DNA of 39,577 bases from positions 1 to 39,577 of IMG/VR virus record IMGVR_UViG_3300035168_000170; one strand, written 5' to 3'. The notes beneath the pieces were generated by a model. The model was not told the DNA's origin and made no database searches. It worked only from the letters and a program-made list of their open reading frames with translations. The translations under genes were made by a program, and so were the position numbers. The DNA is from a virus. Positions 1-5,883 of the stretch are shown here, one piece after another. The stretch's first letter is position 1. Every line of letters starts with the position of its first letter.

Positions 1-154
1 TGCCCTTGCTGAACATCCAGTCATCCAGCAGACTGATCCGACCCCACTTTTCCCAGTCCACTTCATGGCCGCATCTTGTGATCCCGCGCCCGTTGGTGAG
101 AATCTGGGTGTGGTGGACCAAACCAGATGGCGACACGCTTAGGGAATAGGGCAT
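1..154 (-). CDS. Hypothetical protein, 3' end cut by window edge
   Basis: Leftward reading frame open from an ATG at 154-152 to the window edge, giving 51 visible residues beginning MPYSLSVSPSGLVHH. The ATG overlaps the TAA of the gene at 154-468 (TAATG), which argues for translational coupling and for this start. The visible part has Trp-rich stretches (DWEKWGR, DDWMF) and no motif I recognise. It is the most distal visible gene of the leftward operon. Function unknown. Confidence 0.6.
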   Translation of the reverse strand, partial: MPYSLSVSPSGLVHHTQILTNGRGITRCGHEVDWEKWGRISLLDDWMFSKG

Positions 155-468
155 TAGTCCTCCAGTTCTGACATCCGGGCGACGATGAGGTCGCCTGGGT
201 CTTGACCGAAGGTGATGATGTAGTCACCCGGTAGGAGTTCGTTGATCCAGTCGAGGATCTCGTCCTCCAGCTCTGCCCAGGTCCCACCCGTGATGGGACC
301 TTCGCCGTTCGGGTGTGTGTACTCGGCGTGTGACTGGGCCTCACGATAATTGGCCCAGTTTCGATCGAATTCCTCGGTCAGATCACCTAGGTAACCGATC
401 AGGTGGTTGACTCGTTCCCGTGGCGTACGTGGAACGGCACCATCGATGACGACGCCGTCTCGACTCAC
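154..468 (-). CDS. Hypothetical acidic protein, 104 aa
   Basis: The start is a GTG at 468-466, preceded by AAAGGAGG. It overlaps the TGA of the upstream gene (GTGA), so I prefer it to the longer in-frame extension, whose extra residues are a basic shadow of that upstream gene. The protein begins VSRDGVVIDG and is acidic, with Trp/Tyr-rich helical stretches (EEFDRNWANY, ELEDEILDWI) and a C-terminal strand-like segment (GDYIITFGQ). No family recognised. It sits in a tightly coupled run of small leftward genes. Confidence 0.75.
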   Translation of the reverse strand: MSRDGVVIDGAVPRTPRERVNHLIGYLGDLTEEFDRNWANYREAQSHAEYTHPNGEGPITGGTWAELEDEILDWINELLPGDYIITFGQDPGDLIVARMSELED

Positions 469-752
469 CGGCGCGACCTCCTTTTGTCGTAGCCTTCGAT
501 CGCCTCCCACAGTGTTCTGTGGTAGTCACCCACGAACGTCTGGTCGACGACGTGGGTCCCCCCGCTGGCGGTGGGTGCTTCGGTGAAGACGGTCCTGCGC
601 CACACCACGAATGGTGTGTACGACTCCGGCTGAAAGGCGAGGACTATCGACTCCCGTGGCCTGTCGCCGATCTGGACATCGATCACGTCCTCGGCCATGA
701 TGTATGCACCGTTGGCCAGTTTGGCCCCCGGCGCAGATGGGAATTTCTTCAT
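465..752 (-). CDS. Hypothetical protein, 95 aa
   Basis: ATG at 752-750 overlaps the stop of the upstream gene (ATGA), and its own TGA overlaps the next GTG (GTGA), so it is coupled on both sides. It begins MKKFPSAPGAKLANG and contains beta-rich segments (ESIVLAF, YTPFVVWRR) and a basic C-terminus (YDKRRSRR). The longer frame reaching 1139 runs through the two upstream genes in Arg/His-rich translation and is not credible. No family recognised. Confidence 0.75.
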   Translation of the reverse strand: MKKFPSAPGAKLANGAYIMAEDVIDVQIGDRPRESIVLAFQPESYTPFVVWRRTVFTEAPTASGGTHVVDQTFVGDYHRTLWEAIEGYDKRRSRR

Positions 753-943
753 GACTGTTTGACCGTGATGGTGGTCTTGATCCCGCGCCAGGAGTTGCCC
801 ATCGCCTCCCACTTGTCGAGCATCTCCTTCTCCAGCGACTTGAGGATCACCGGACTCGGGTGCGTGTCCGCGACCCCGAACTCCTCGCTCAGCGACTTGC
901 TTCCGTCGCCGTACGCGACTCTGACTGTGACTGTGCTTGCCAT
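749..943 (-). CDS. Hypothetical protein, 64 aa
   Basis: ATG at 943-941 is preceded by AAAGGAGAGCG. The protein begins MASTVTVRVAYGDG and looks like a small alpha/beta protein: an N-terminal strand, a central helix (LKSLEKEMLDKWEAMG) and a C-terminal strand (GIKTTITVKQS). It overlaps the following gene by four bases. No recognised domain; function unknown. Confidence 0.75.
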   Translation of the reverse strand: MASTVTVRVAYGDGSKSLSEEFGVADTHPSPVILKSLEKEMLDKWEAMGNSWRGIKTTITVKQS

Positions 944-952
944 CGCTCTCCT

Positions 953-1219
953 TTAGAGCTTGATGAGCTGCAGTAGTCTGTCTACTGCGGCATCGGGCGC
1001 TACCGTTCGCAGCATCTGTTCGGTGACCTGTTCGAACGGGATCAGCCGTGACCACGTGTTCGTGATCGGGTCCCGCACTCCGTCGATGAGGCTTACTCCT
1101 TGTGCCCCATTGCGTATGTCGAAGTAGACCGGGATCCATTCCAGCGATCCGTCCGGCGTGAGCTGAGGTGCCTCGGTCACCGAGACACTGTAGTCGGTAT
1201 CGGTCAGATTGGGCGACAT
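953..1219 (-). CDS. Hypothetical protein, 88 aa
   Basis: The start is the ATG at 1219-1217, with AGGAGAG just upstream. The in-frame extension to 1264 would run into the promoter element at 1255-1260, so it is rejected. The protein begins MSPNLTDTDYSVSV, has beta-rich segments with IPVYFDIRNG, and ends in a helix (AAVDRLLQLIKL). It is the first gene after the leftward promoter-like element at 1243-1284, giving a short 5' leader of about 29 bases. Function unknown. Confidence 0.75.
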   Translation of the reverse strand: MSPNLTDTDYSVSVTEAPQLTPDGSLEWIPVYFDIRNGAQGVSLIDGVRDPITNTWSRLIPFEQVTEQMLRTVAPDAAVDRLLQLIKL

Positions 1220-1242
1220 GCTCTCCTTCCTGCGGCTCCGTA

Positions 1243-1284
1243 GGGGTCCCCCAGAGTATATCATGCCGGGGGACCCCCGCGCAA
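1243..1284 (-). promoter_or_regulatory. Leftward promoter with -10 inside an inverted repeat
   Basis: Read leftward, TTGCGC (1284-1279) and TATACT (1260-1255) are separated by 18 bases. The -10 lies in the loop of a perfect 10-bp inverted repeat, GGGGTCCCCC (1243-1252) and GGGGGACCCC (1268-1277). The same TTGCGC-N18-TATACT arrangement occurs at 7918-7947. The position, 36 bases upstream of the ATG at 1219, fits a promoter with an embedded operator or hairpin. Confidence 0.65.
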
Positions 1285-1294
1285 GACCGCCCTT

Positions 1295-1525
1295 CTACCG
1301 GGCGAATGCGACCCTCATGGCGGCGACCACTCGGTTGATGATCTCATCTTCCGAGTACAGCTTCGTTCCGTGCTCGTCCCTCTCCACGTCGAGTGCGTCG
1401 TGCAGGGTGATGATGGCGAAGTCGATGAAGAATCCACCGACCAGGAACTCGCCGGCCAGGAACCTTGGTGCGTAGAGGTCGAGGATTCGCCTCTGCTCCT
1501 GCTTGTCCGATAGGACCTCACTCAT
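1295..1525 (-). CDS. Hypothetical protein, 76 aa
   Basis: ATG at 1525 lies within the last codons of the upstream gene (8-base overlap), with GGAGG about 12 bases upstream. It begins MSEVLSDKQEQRRIL and is mostly helical, with a hydrophobic central stretch (FLVGGFFIDFAIITLHDAL) that is short and interrupted by Asp, so it is more likely a buried core than a membrane span. It is the last gene before the promoter element at 1243-1284. No family recognised. Confidence 0.7.
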   Translation of the reverse strand: MSEVLSDKQEQRRILDLYAPRFLAGEFLVGGFFIDFAIITLHDALDVERDEHGTKLYSEDEIINRVVAAMRVAFAR

Positions 1526-1898
1526 AGTGCGGGGTCACCTCCGGGTCACGGCGAGGCGGACCGTTCTCGATCCGCCAGACACGGTCGACGCCGCCGAGGA
1601 CGGACGTCACGCCGTACGGGTTGTTGGCACGATTCTCGATTGTGGCGAACGCGTCGAGCTGGTTGCGTACTTCGTACGCGTCCTCCCACTCGATACCTGG
1701 ATGGAGCTTGATGGTGTTCCCGGTCGGGACGTAGAGCATGTACCACCAGTCTCCCTCTTCGGGACCGCCGTACTCCTGTGACATCTCGTATTCGTTGAGC
1801 TGCCAGTTGCGGTCGACGAGGTCAGCCTGCACTTCGTCTTCGTACTCGATACCGCCGACACGCACACGTGCGCCGGTCCGGTCATCGATGGTGGGCAT
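1518..1898 (-). CDS. Hypothetical protein, 126 aa
   Basis: ATG at 1898 is preceded by GGAAGGAGGGCTA, an excellent ribosome-binding site. It begins MPTIDDRTGARVRVGG and is acidic and beta-rich, with EEGDWWYMLYVPTG and WRIENGPPRRDPEV. An N-terminal TGARVRVGG...YEDEVQAD segment resembles small SH3-like barrels, but this is only an impression. No family assigned. Confidence 0.75.
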   Translation of the reverse strand: MPTIDDRTGARVRVGGIEYEDEVQADLVDRNWQLNEYEMSQEYGGPEEGDWWYMLYVPTGNTIKLHPGIEWEDAYEVRNQLDAFATIENRANNPYGVTSVLGGVDRVWRIENGPPRRDPEVTPHYE

Positions 1899-1924
1899 TA
1901 GCCCTCCTTCCTCTATTGCTGCGG

Positions 1925-2065
1925 TTACTCGTCCGCGTCGAGGTCGTCGACATCGGTTGCGATCAGGTCGCCGTTGTGCTTGCCTCCGGCTTCCTCCATG
2001 TCGGACAACGCAGCTTCCGCTGTCTCCTTGTCGTCGAAGTCCATGGTGACTGTGACTCGTACCAT
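1925..2065 (-). CDS. Hypothetical small acidic protein, 46 aa
   Basis: ATG at 2065-2063 overlaps the TAA of the upstream gene (TAATG), and GAGGGGGTGA lies upstream. The 46-residue product begins MVRVTVTMDFDDKE, has a helix with Glu and Ala, and ends DVDDLDADE. The strand-helix layout suggests a ferredoxin-like half-fold, but nothing more can be said. The longer in-frame version is Arg/Pro-rich shadow sequence. Confidence 0.7.
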   Translation of the reverse strand: MVRVTVTMDFDDKETAEAALSDMEEAGGKHNGDLIATDVDDLDADE

Positions 2066-2325
2066 TAGTTCACCCCCTCGCTTGCGTTGAGCATGTTCAG
2101 GTCGCCGGCCATGAACAGGTCGTACCGGCGTTGTGCGTCCTCGCGGTGGCCGAAGAACTCGTTCCATCGACCGAACTCATCGATGAATTCCAGCCGGATG
2201 TCGTCGACCTCGGTGATCGGGCCGGTCATCCCGTCCACGTGGATTCGTGAACCTTGGTACCAGCGGACTCGGCGCGTCCACGCGGGACGCCGGTCCTGCC
2301 AGCTCTTGAGGTAGTGCCTGCTCAT
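2065..2325 (-). CDS. Hypothetical protein, 86 aa
   Basis: ATG at 2325-2323 overlaps the upstream TGA (ATGA), and its stop overlaps the next ATG (TAATG). It begins MSRHYLKSWQDRR, has a basic Trp-rich N-terminal part (WTRRVRWYQG) and a helical C-terminal half with FGRWNEFFGHREDAQRRYDLF. The basic first half could bind nucleic acid; this is a guess. No family recognised. Confidence 0.75.
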   Translation of the reverse strand: MSRHYLKSWQDRRPAWTRRVRWYQGSRIHVDGMTGPITEVDDIRLEFIDEFGRWNEFFGHREDAQRRYDLFMAGDLNMLNASEGVN

Positions 2326-2465
2326 GACTCGTCGAGCACGGCTTCGATTTCGTCCTTGAGTTGACGCAGCTCGTCCTCGTTCATGTTGCCCTGCAGGACA
2401 AACTCGTCGCCTCGGGTGCCGATCAGGTTGTAGTTCCCGTGGATGGTCTTGATGACTGCGATCAC
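2322..2465 (-). CDS. Hypothetical small protein, 47 aa
   Basis: GTG at 2465-2463 overlaps the TGA of the gene at 2462-2800 (GTGA), and its own TGA overlaps the next ATG (ATGA). The product begins VIAVIKTIHGNYNLIG, with two predicted strands followed by an acidic amphipathic helix (EDELRQLKDEIEAVLDES). It is short and easily overlooked, but coupling on both sides supports it. Function unknown. Confidence 0.7.
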   Translation of the reverse strand: MIAVIKTIHGNYNLIGTRGDEFVLQGNMNEDELRQLKDEIEAVLDES

Positions 2466-2800
2466 GCGCCCATCGCCCTTTCTTGCCGCTCGATGGCCCA
2501 CATGTCGTGCATCTCCTGCGAGTCCTCTTTGGACATGATGTCTTCGTCCTTGACTCCGCGCATGTCGGGCCTGCCGCAGGCGGCACACAGACCACGGTTG
2601 GCCATGTCCCGCTCCATGGCGAGCATGACGGACTCGTGGTCCTCTTCGTCGATGATGTTCTCCTGCATCCAGTCGCCTGTGAAGACGAGCGGCTCGTAGG
2701 TCGAACGACCATCGGAGATTCTGTGGTAGATATCCCACAGCTTGCTGTCGTACTCAGGGATCCCGGTCAGTTGACCGCACCCTTTGCACGCTTCGGGCAT
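2462..2800 (-). CDS. Putative zinc-binding protein with two Cys pairs, 112 aa
   Basis: ATG at 2800 is preceded by AGGAGGGGCTATC. Two CxxC pairs, CKGC near residue 5 and CAAC near residue 72 (followed by GRPD), could together bind one zinc ion, as in zinc-ribbon proteins. Between them lies an acidic helical region rich in Glu, Asp and Met. The C-terminus is Met-rich and helical. It heads a coupled group with the next two genes and follows the hairpin at 2830-2855. Its role is unknown; DNA, RNA or protein binding are all possible. Confidence 0.75.
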   Translation of the reverse strand: MPEACKGCGQLTGIPEYDSKLWDIYHRISDGRSTYEPLVFTGDWMQENIIDEEDHESVMLAMERDMANRGLCAACGRPDMRGVKDEDIMSKEDSQEMHDMWAIERQERAMGA

Positions 2801-2829
2801 GATAGCCCCTCCTTCCTGTTGACAACTCC

Positions 2830-2855
2830 CTGCTCCCCTTCTGACAGGGGAGCAG
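2830..2855 (-). terminator. Intergenic hairpin, possible terminator
   Basis: Perfect 9-bp inverted repeat CTGCTCCCC / GGGGAGCAG with an 8-base loop. It lies between the stop at 2864 and the next leftward start at 2800. No T-run follows, so it could equally be an RNA-processing or stability hairpin. Confidence 0.5.
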
Positions 2856-2863
2856 GCAGCGGC

Positions 2864-3196
2864 CTAGTACAGACCCGCGACGTGCAGATAGTGACGGACG
2901 TTCTTGGCCTCGTCCTCGTCGAGGTAGTGATCGAGGAACTGGACAGGGTCGCCGTTGATGCCGGACCAGTTCGGCTCCTGATCCCCGTCGTCGAACCCCT
3001 CTGCGATCACCCGCCCGTCCGGGTCGGTGAGGACCCACCTGATGGGGACCGTCTCGATCTGCGGATCGGGACCCGACTCGCCGCTTCCGTGGTCGCTTGC
3101 CCTGGTCGTCACCGTGATGGTGAGTTCCAGCCCGATGGGGAGGACCGGCTCAGGTCCTTCGTCCCACACGGGTCCGTTGTGAGCGCGCTCGTTCAC
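2864..3196 (-). CDS. Hypothetical protein, 110 aa
   Basis: The GTG start at 3196-3194 overlaps the upstream stop (GTGA) and has GGAGG a few bases upstream. It begins VNERAHNGPVWDEG and is acidic, with beta segments LELTITVTTRA and IRWVLTDPDGRVIAEGFDD. The C-terminal half has an amphipathic segment (FLDHYLDEDEAKNVRHYLHVAGLY). No family recognised. Confidence 0.75.
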   Translation of the reverse strand: MNERAHNGPVWDEGPEPVLPIGLELTITVTTRASDHGSGESGPDPQIETVPIRWVLTDPDGRVIAEGFDDGDQEPNWSGINGDPVQFLDHYLDEDEAKNVRHYLHVAGLY

Positions 3197-3399
3197 TCGA
3201 CCTCCTGGGTCGTGATGGTGGTGCGGAATTTCCGCCCATCGTGCTGGGTGATCTCGATGATGTTGGTCGGATGCTCTGCGTCTGGCACGTCGATGTGGTC
3301 AACGTGCTCTTGTAAGACGTAGTGTTCCTTGTCCTCGTTGATGAAATCGGTGATCCGATCCATGAACGTCTCGATGTGCACGTCCAGCTCGCTATACAC
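3193..3399 (-). CDS. Hypothetical protein, 68 aa
   Basis: The GTG start at 3399-3397 is preceded by GGGAGGCGAAGC. The product begins VYSELDVHIETF, with an N-terminal helix and His/Asp/Glu-rich middle (HVDHIDVPDAEH), then strands ending RTTITTQEVE. It is coupled to the next gene by GTGA. Function unknown. Confidence 0.7.
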   Translation of the reverse strand: MYSELDVHIETFMDRITDFINEDKEHYVLQEHVDHIDVPDAEHPTNIIEITQHDGRKFRTTITTQEVE

Positions 3400-3419
3400 G
3401 CTTCGCCTCCCTGGCTGCG

Positions 3420-3632
3420 TCAGTCGACGGCGGGATCTTCGGCGACTGGGAAATTCTGGGCCTCCTTCGGGGGGGTCCCCTGCCTGTCCTGCTCGATCCG
3501 ATCTGCGATCGCCATGTTGTGCTCTGACCCGAGCTTGCGCAGATCAGCGATGTAGACCTCGGCTTCTTCGTCCGACAGGCTCATGCCGTGCTCGTAAGCC
3601 TGGTCGCTCAGGTCACCTGAATCCTGAGACAT
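3420..3632 (-). CDS. Hypothetical acidic protein, 70 aa
   Basis: The start is the ATG at 3632, preceded by AGAAGGAGGTTCAGC. The in-frame extension to 3695 passes through the promoter-like element at 3660-3695 and is rejected. It begins MSQDSGDLSDQAYEHG and is acidic and helical, with a putative amphipathic helix in the middle (EEAEVYIADLRKLGSEHNM). It is the first gene downstream of that promoter. Function unknown. Confidence 0.75.
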   Translation of the reverse strand: MSQDSGDLSDQAYEHGMSLSDEEAEVYIADLRKLGSEHNMAIADRIEQDRQGTPPKEAQNFPVAEDPAVD

Positions 3633-3659
3633 GCTGAACCTCCTTCTGTAGATGGCTTC

Positions 3660-3695
3660 CCCCGTAGTATACCACACGGGGCAGCCGCGCGTCAT
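3660..3695 (-). promoter_or_regulatory. Leftward promoter with GTATAC-centred inverted repeat
   Basis: Leftward ATGACG (3695-3690), an 18-base spacer and TATACT (3671-3666). The -10 lies between CCCCGT (3660-3665) and ACGGGG (3676-3681), arms of an inverted repeat around GTATAC. It belongs to the same design as the elements at 1243 and 7912. Confidence 0.55.
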
Positions 3696-3722
3696 AACCG
3701 CGCTCGGCGGGCTGTCAGGTTC

Positions 3723-3947
3723 TTAGAGAACCTCCAGCTGTCCCAGCGCGTCGAGCAGGTCCTTGATGTTGACGTGGACCCATTGCACGGGGTTGACGCG
3801 ATACTCGTCTTGGTCTTCGATCGACCCGTTCTTGATGCCAATCTCCACGATCCCGCGCATCCGGTTCAGATGGATGCTGGGGCCGTCGGTGATCGCGTCG
3901 TGAAGGACGATGTCCTGTCCCTCCGGCGGGTTCTGTGGATCTACCAT
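3723..3947 (-). CDS. Hypothetical protein, 74 aa
   Basis: ATG at 3947 begins MVDPQNPPEGQDIVLHDA. AGGAGG lies about 12 bases upstream, a long spacing. A GTG closer to it opens only an Arg-rich shadow frame. The protein has strands (IVLHDA, GIVEIGIKNGS) and a C-terminal helix (VNIKDLLDALGQLEVL). It may be a small DNA- or protein-binding fold, but no family is recognised. Confidence 0.7.
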   Translation of the reverse strand: MVDPQNPPEGQDIVLHDAITDGPSIHLNRMRGIVEIGIKNGSIEDQDEYRVNPVQWVHVNIKDLLDALGQLEVL

Positions 3948-3985
3948 TTGTACATTTCACCTCCTTCCCGTCTGATAGACGTGGG

Positions 3986-4010
3986 AACGCCCGGTGTATA
4001 CCAGGCGCTC
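3986..4010. other. GTATAC-centred imperfect palindrome
   Basis: GCCCGGT (3989-3995) and ACCAGGC (4000-4006) flank GTAT with one mismatch, and the pairing can extend outward. It lies between the stop at 4021 and the start at 3947. A leftward TATACA is present, but no convincing -35 is seen 17-18 bases upstream, so operator or hairpin is as likely as promoter. Confidence 0.5.
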
Positions 4011-4020
4011 CGGACCTCGA

Positions 4021-4251
4021 TCAGAGCTGGGTCAGTACCGTGTCCAGGTCGAGGACCTCGCTCTTCTTGAGGACGTCGATGATCACGATGCGGTGTTGAC
4101 CGATTTCGCTGCTCGCCATGCCGGTCTTCACCGCGAGTTCGATGCTGACGTAGTCGTCGGTGTGCGTCTGCCCGACGACGACCAGCGCGTCAGGCGCAGA
4201 CTCGATCAGTCGACCGAGCTTCGTGTGTAGCTCCTTGACTGAGAGGGTCAT
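4021..4251 (-). CDS. Hypothetical protein, 76 aa
   Basis: ATG at 4251 overlaps the TGA of the small membrane-peptide gene (ATGA), with GGAGGAGA upstream. It begins MTLSVKELHTKLGRLI and is an alpha/beta protein: an N-terminal helix, strands ALVVVGQT and YVSIELAVKT, a strand HRIVIIDVL, then a C-terminal helix. No family recognised. Confidence 0.75.
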   Translation of the reverse strand: MTLSVKELHTKLGRLIESAPDALVVVGQTHTDDYVSIELAVKTGMASSEIGQHRIVIIDVLKKSEVLDLDTVLTQL

Positions 4252-4340
4252 GTTCTCCTCCTTCCTATCCAGATGACCGCCGTCAGGACGACGGCGGTCA
4301 GGATCGTGTACCAGGTCGGGATGTAGTAGATCACGATCAC
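4248..4340 (-). CDS. Single-span membrane peptide, 30 aa
   Basis: The GTG at 4340-4338 overlaps the upstream TGA (GTGA), and its TGA overlaps the next ATG (ATGA). The 30-residue product begins VIVIYYIPTWYTILT, has one hydrophobic span, and ends in a basic tail (GRRRT), the positive-inside pattern of a small inner-membrane peptide. Length is its weakness; coupling on both sides is its support. Function unknown. Confidence 0.55.
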   Translation of the reverse strand: MIVIYYIPTWYTILTAVVLTAVIWIGRRRT

Positions 4341-4468
4341 AGCCCGAGGATGACGGTGGCCTGCCGGAACAGGGGCAGCTTCTCCCAGACGAAGTGCTCG
4401 ATGGGGAAGCTGGCGGTGGTGACGATGCACCAGATGCAAAGTCGCCGGCCTTGGTGCTTGCAGTTCAT
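4337..4468 (-). CDS. Small Cys-containing protein, 43 aa
   Basis: ATG at 4468-4466 overlaps the upstream TGA (ATGA). The product begins MNCKHQGRRLCIWCIV. It contains C, CxxC and His spacing (C3, H5, C11, C14) that could bind one metal ion, followed by a moderately hydrophobic segment. It is coupled to the membrane peptide downstream. Function unknown. Confidence 0.6.
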   Translation of the reverse strand: MNCKHQGRRLCIWCIVTTASFPIEHFVWEKLPLFRQATVILGL

Positions 4469-4656
4469 GACTTCGCCTGCACAGTGAACATGGCCGGGTC
4501 GATCCGTGCGTCCATCTCGCCATTGTCGTACTCGACGCGGATGAACCCGTCGCTGTGGATGGACGTGACCTTGCCCCTCCATCCCTCGCGGTCGTCCCAG
4601 AAGACGACGTCCCCGACGGTGAGGGTTACTTCGTTGCCGAACGGGCGGTTGCTCAA
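4465..4656 (-). CDS. Small SH3/KOW-like protein, 63 aa
   Basis: The start is a TTG at 4656-4654 with AAGGGAG seven bases upstream. The longer frame to 4710 would run through the hairpin at 4691-4737. It begins LSNRPFGNEVTLTVG. The pattern GDVVFWDDREGWRGKVTSI followed by RVEYDNGE is typical of small beta-barrel (Tudor, KOW, SH3-like) modules. Such modules bind protein or nucleic acid; here the partner is unknown. Confidence 0.65.
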   Translation of the reverse strand: MSNRPFGNEVTLTVGDVVFWDDREGWRGKVTSIHSDGFIRVEYDNGEMDARIDPAMFTVQAKS

Positions 4657-4690
4657 AGGGTGCTCCCTTCGCTTGCGGCCTGGCCTATCC

Positions 4691-4737
4691 GGGCCGACAT
4701 GGGTGCGCACCTTGCGATGCGCACCGGATGTCGGTCC
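4691..4737 (-). other. Two-tier intergenic hairpin
   Basis: The inner stem GGTGCGCA (4702-4709) / TGCGCACC (4718-4725) has an 8-base loop. The outer stem GGGCCGACAT (4691-4700) / ATGTCGGTCC (4728-4737) has one G-T mismatch that could pair as G-U in RNA on one strand. It begins right after the stop at 4741 and ends before the leftward TTG start at 4656. No T-run, so processing, stability or termination are all possible. Confidence 0.6.
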
Positions 4738-4740
4738 GAG

Positions 4741-4977
4741 CTACGGCGTCTGGTCGGTGGCTTGTGCGATCTGCTCGACGAGCTGCATCAGCGCACCGGC
4801 GTCCTCGTGGAAGAGGGCGAGGATGGTTGTTTCGCCGGCTGGGTTGGTCAGTTCGGCTTCGTCGCTCTCGGACCATTCGATCCGCCAGGTGTCCTCCCCG
4901 CCCAGGTCCGGGCGGGGGAAGATGAAGGTGTAGCTGCCGCTCACCTCGTCGTCGTTGATGAGAACCTCGACTTGCAT
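4741..4977 (-). CDS. Hypothetical protein, 78 aa
   Basis: The start is the ATG at 4977, with GGAAGGAGCACG upstream; the in-frame extension to 5040 overlaps the preceding gene and is rejected. It begins MQVEVLINDDEVSGS, is acidic and beta-rich (YTFIFPRPD, TWRIEWSES), and ends in an amphipathic helix (DAGALMQLVEQIAQAT). No family recognised. Confidence 0.75.
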   Translation of the reverse strand: MQVEVLINDDEVSGSYTFIFPRPDLGGEDTWRIEWSESDEAELTNPAGETTILALFHEDAGALMQLVEQIAQATDQTP

Positions 4978-4988
4978 CGTGCTCCTTC

Positions 4989-5294
4989 CTAGAGGACGCA
5001 GCTGAGGCGGGACCTCAGCTGGTCGGCTCCCCAGTAGCACACGTCCCGGTGCGGGAACTCGCCCCTGGCGTCGTTGTGTCCCTCGATCCGGATGGTGTGG
5101 TCGAGGCAGTAGTTGAATCCCGCGTCGCTGATCGCGCGGAGGACCTCGTCAAGCGGGGGATTCGTCATCGCGAGCTTCGTGTAGAGGGAGCGGACGCTCA
5201 CCATCTCGTAGCCCGGTGCGTTCTCGATGCGACGCGCCTCGTCCAGGATTTGCTGGACGGCGTCGCGAGTTGGTCCGTCTGGGATGCGGAACAT
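4989..5294 (-). CDS. Hypothetical protein, 101 aa
   Basis: ATG at 5294 is preceded by AAAGGAGCGGC. It begins MFRIPDGPTRDAVQQ. The N-terminal helix is followed by VRSLYTKLAM and DEVLRAISDAGF, an arrangement like a small winged-helix domain. The C-terminus carries His and Cys (HRDVCYWGADQ). DNA binding is possible but unproven. It starts a coupled group that includes the gene at 4741-4977. Confidence 0.75.
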   Translation of the reverse strand: MFRIPDGPTRDAVQQILDEARRIENAPGYEMVSVRSLYTKLAMTNPPLDEVLRAISDAGFNYCLDHTIRIEGHNDARGEFPHRDVCYWGADQLRSRLSCVL

Positions 5295-5304
5295 GCCGCT
5301 CCTT

Positions 5305-5496
5305 TCAGTCGATGACGCCGATTGGCTCGACGTCGATGGCTTCGGGCCTGGGCAGACCCGGCAGGGCGAACTTGAGGGCGTTGTGCCAGATCTGCAGTTC
5401 CAGGCTCTGGCCGGGGGCGACGTAGATGATCTCGCTTTCGGAGCGCCAGCAGCCCTCCTTGCCGTAGATCACCTTGTATGCGATCGTGGCGGGCAC
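5305..5496 (-). CDS. Hypothetical protein, 63 aa
   Basis: The GTG start at 5496-5494 lies two bases after the upstream stop, and GGAGGT inside that gene serves as the ribosome-binding site. It begins VPATIAYKVIYGKEG and is beta-rich (EIIYVAPGQSLELQIWHNAL), ending AIDVEPIGVID. The longer frame to 5547 is shadow of the membrane peptide gene. Function unknown. Confidence 0.7.
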   Translation of the reverse strand: MPATIAYKVIYGKEGCWRSESEIIYVAPGQSLELQIWHNALKFALPGLPRPEAIDVEPIGVID

Positions 5497-5498
5497 GG

Positions 5499-5615
5499 TT
5501 ACGACCTCCAGTACTCGCGTGTGAACGGCGACAGGCCGACTTGCCACTTGGCCGTGACGCCGATGGAGATGAGGGCGGCGGTCAAGATGACCGCCGCCAC
5601 GACGATGAGGCCCAT
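5499..5615 (-). CDS. Single-span membrane peptide, 38 aa
   Basis: ATG at 5615 lies one base after the TAA of the upstream membrane-protein gene. The product begins MGLIVVAAVILTAALISIG, so one hydrophobic span starts right at the N-terminus, then a short polar tail (FTREYWRS). It is the second of two adjacent small membrane proteins, which may act together. Function unknown; no lysis signature is visible. Confidence 0.6.
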   Translation of the reverse strand: MGLIVVAAVILTAALISIGVTAKWQVGLSPFTREYWRS

Positions 5616-5616
5616 G

Positions 5617-5790
5617 TTAGCGAACCAGGGCCGTGACGGTCGCCGCGAGGGCGATGGCCGAGCTGGTGAACCAGCCGAGCGTCCCCTCACCGACGCCGTA
5701 GTCGGCGACGAACTGGACGACGTCCCATGCGTTGTATGCAACGATGGGGAGCAGCGCGATCGCTGCAATGCGGGCGATTTTCTTCGCCAT
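5617..5790 (-). CDS. Small membrane protein, two spans, 57 aa
   Basis: ATG at 5790 is preceded by GGAGGGAACACCCTC. The product begins MAKKIARIAAIALLP, with a basic N-terminus and a first hydrophobic stretch, a polar middle (DVVQFVADYGVGEG), and a second hydrophobic stretch (SSAIALAATVTALV). This layout fits a two-helix hairpin inner-membrane protein. It lies directly upstream of the membrane peptide at 5499-5615 and downstream of the palindrome at 5831-5880. Function unknown. Confidence 0.65.
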   Translation of the reverse strand: MAKKIARIAAIALLPIVAYNAWDVVQFVADYGVGEGTLGWFTSSAIALAATVTALVR

Positions 5791-5830
5791 GAGGGTGTTC
5801 CCTCCTTGTCCGTGGACAGGCTCCGTGCCT

Positions 5831-5880
5831 GGCCGACGTGGGAACAGCGGGGGTATACCCCGCTGCTCCGGACGTCGGTC
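5831..5880. other. Two-tier palindrome with GTATAC core
   Basis: The inner stem AGCGGGG (5846-5852) / CCCCGCT (5858-5864) surrounds a GTATA core. The outer arms are GGCCGACGT (5831-5839) and ACGTCGGTC (5872-5880). It lies between the stop at 5884 and the leftward start at 5790. It shares the core with the promoter elements and the outer GCCGAC/GTCGG arms with the hairpin at 4691-4737. No clear -35. Confidence 0.6.
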
Positions 5881-5883
5881 CTG

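Noticed and set aside
465-1139. Leftward frame of 224 codons
   Set aside because: Only its last 95 codons are credible. The upstream part overlaps two well-supported genes and is Arg/Gln/His-rich shadow.
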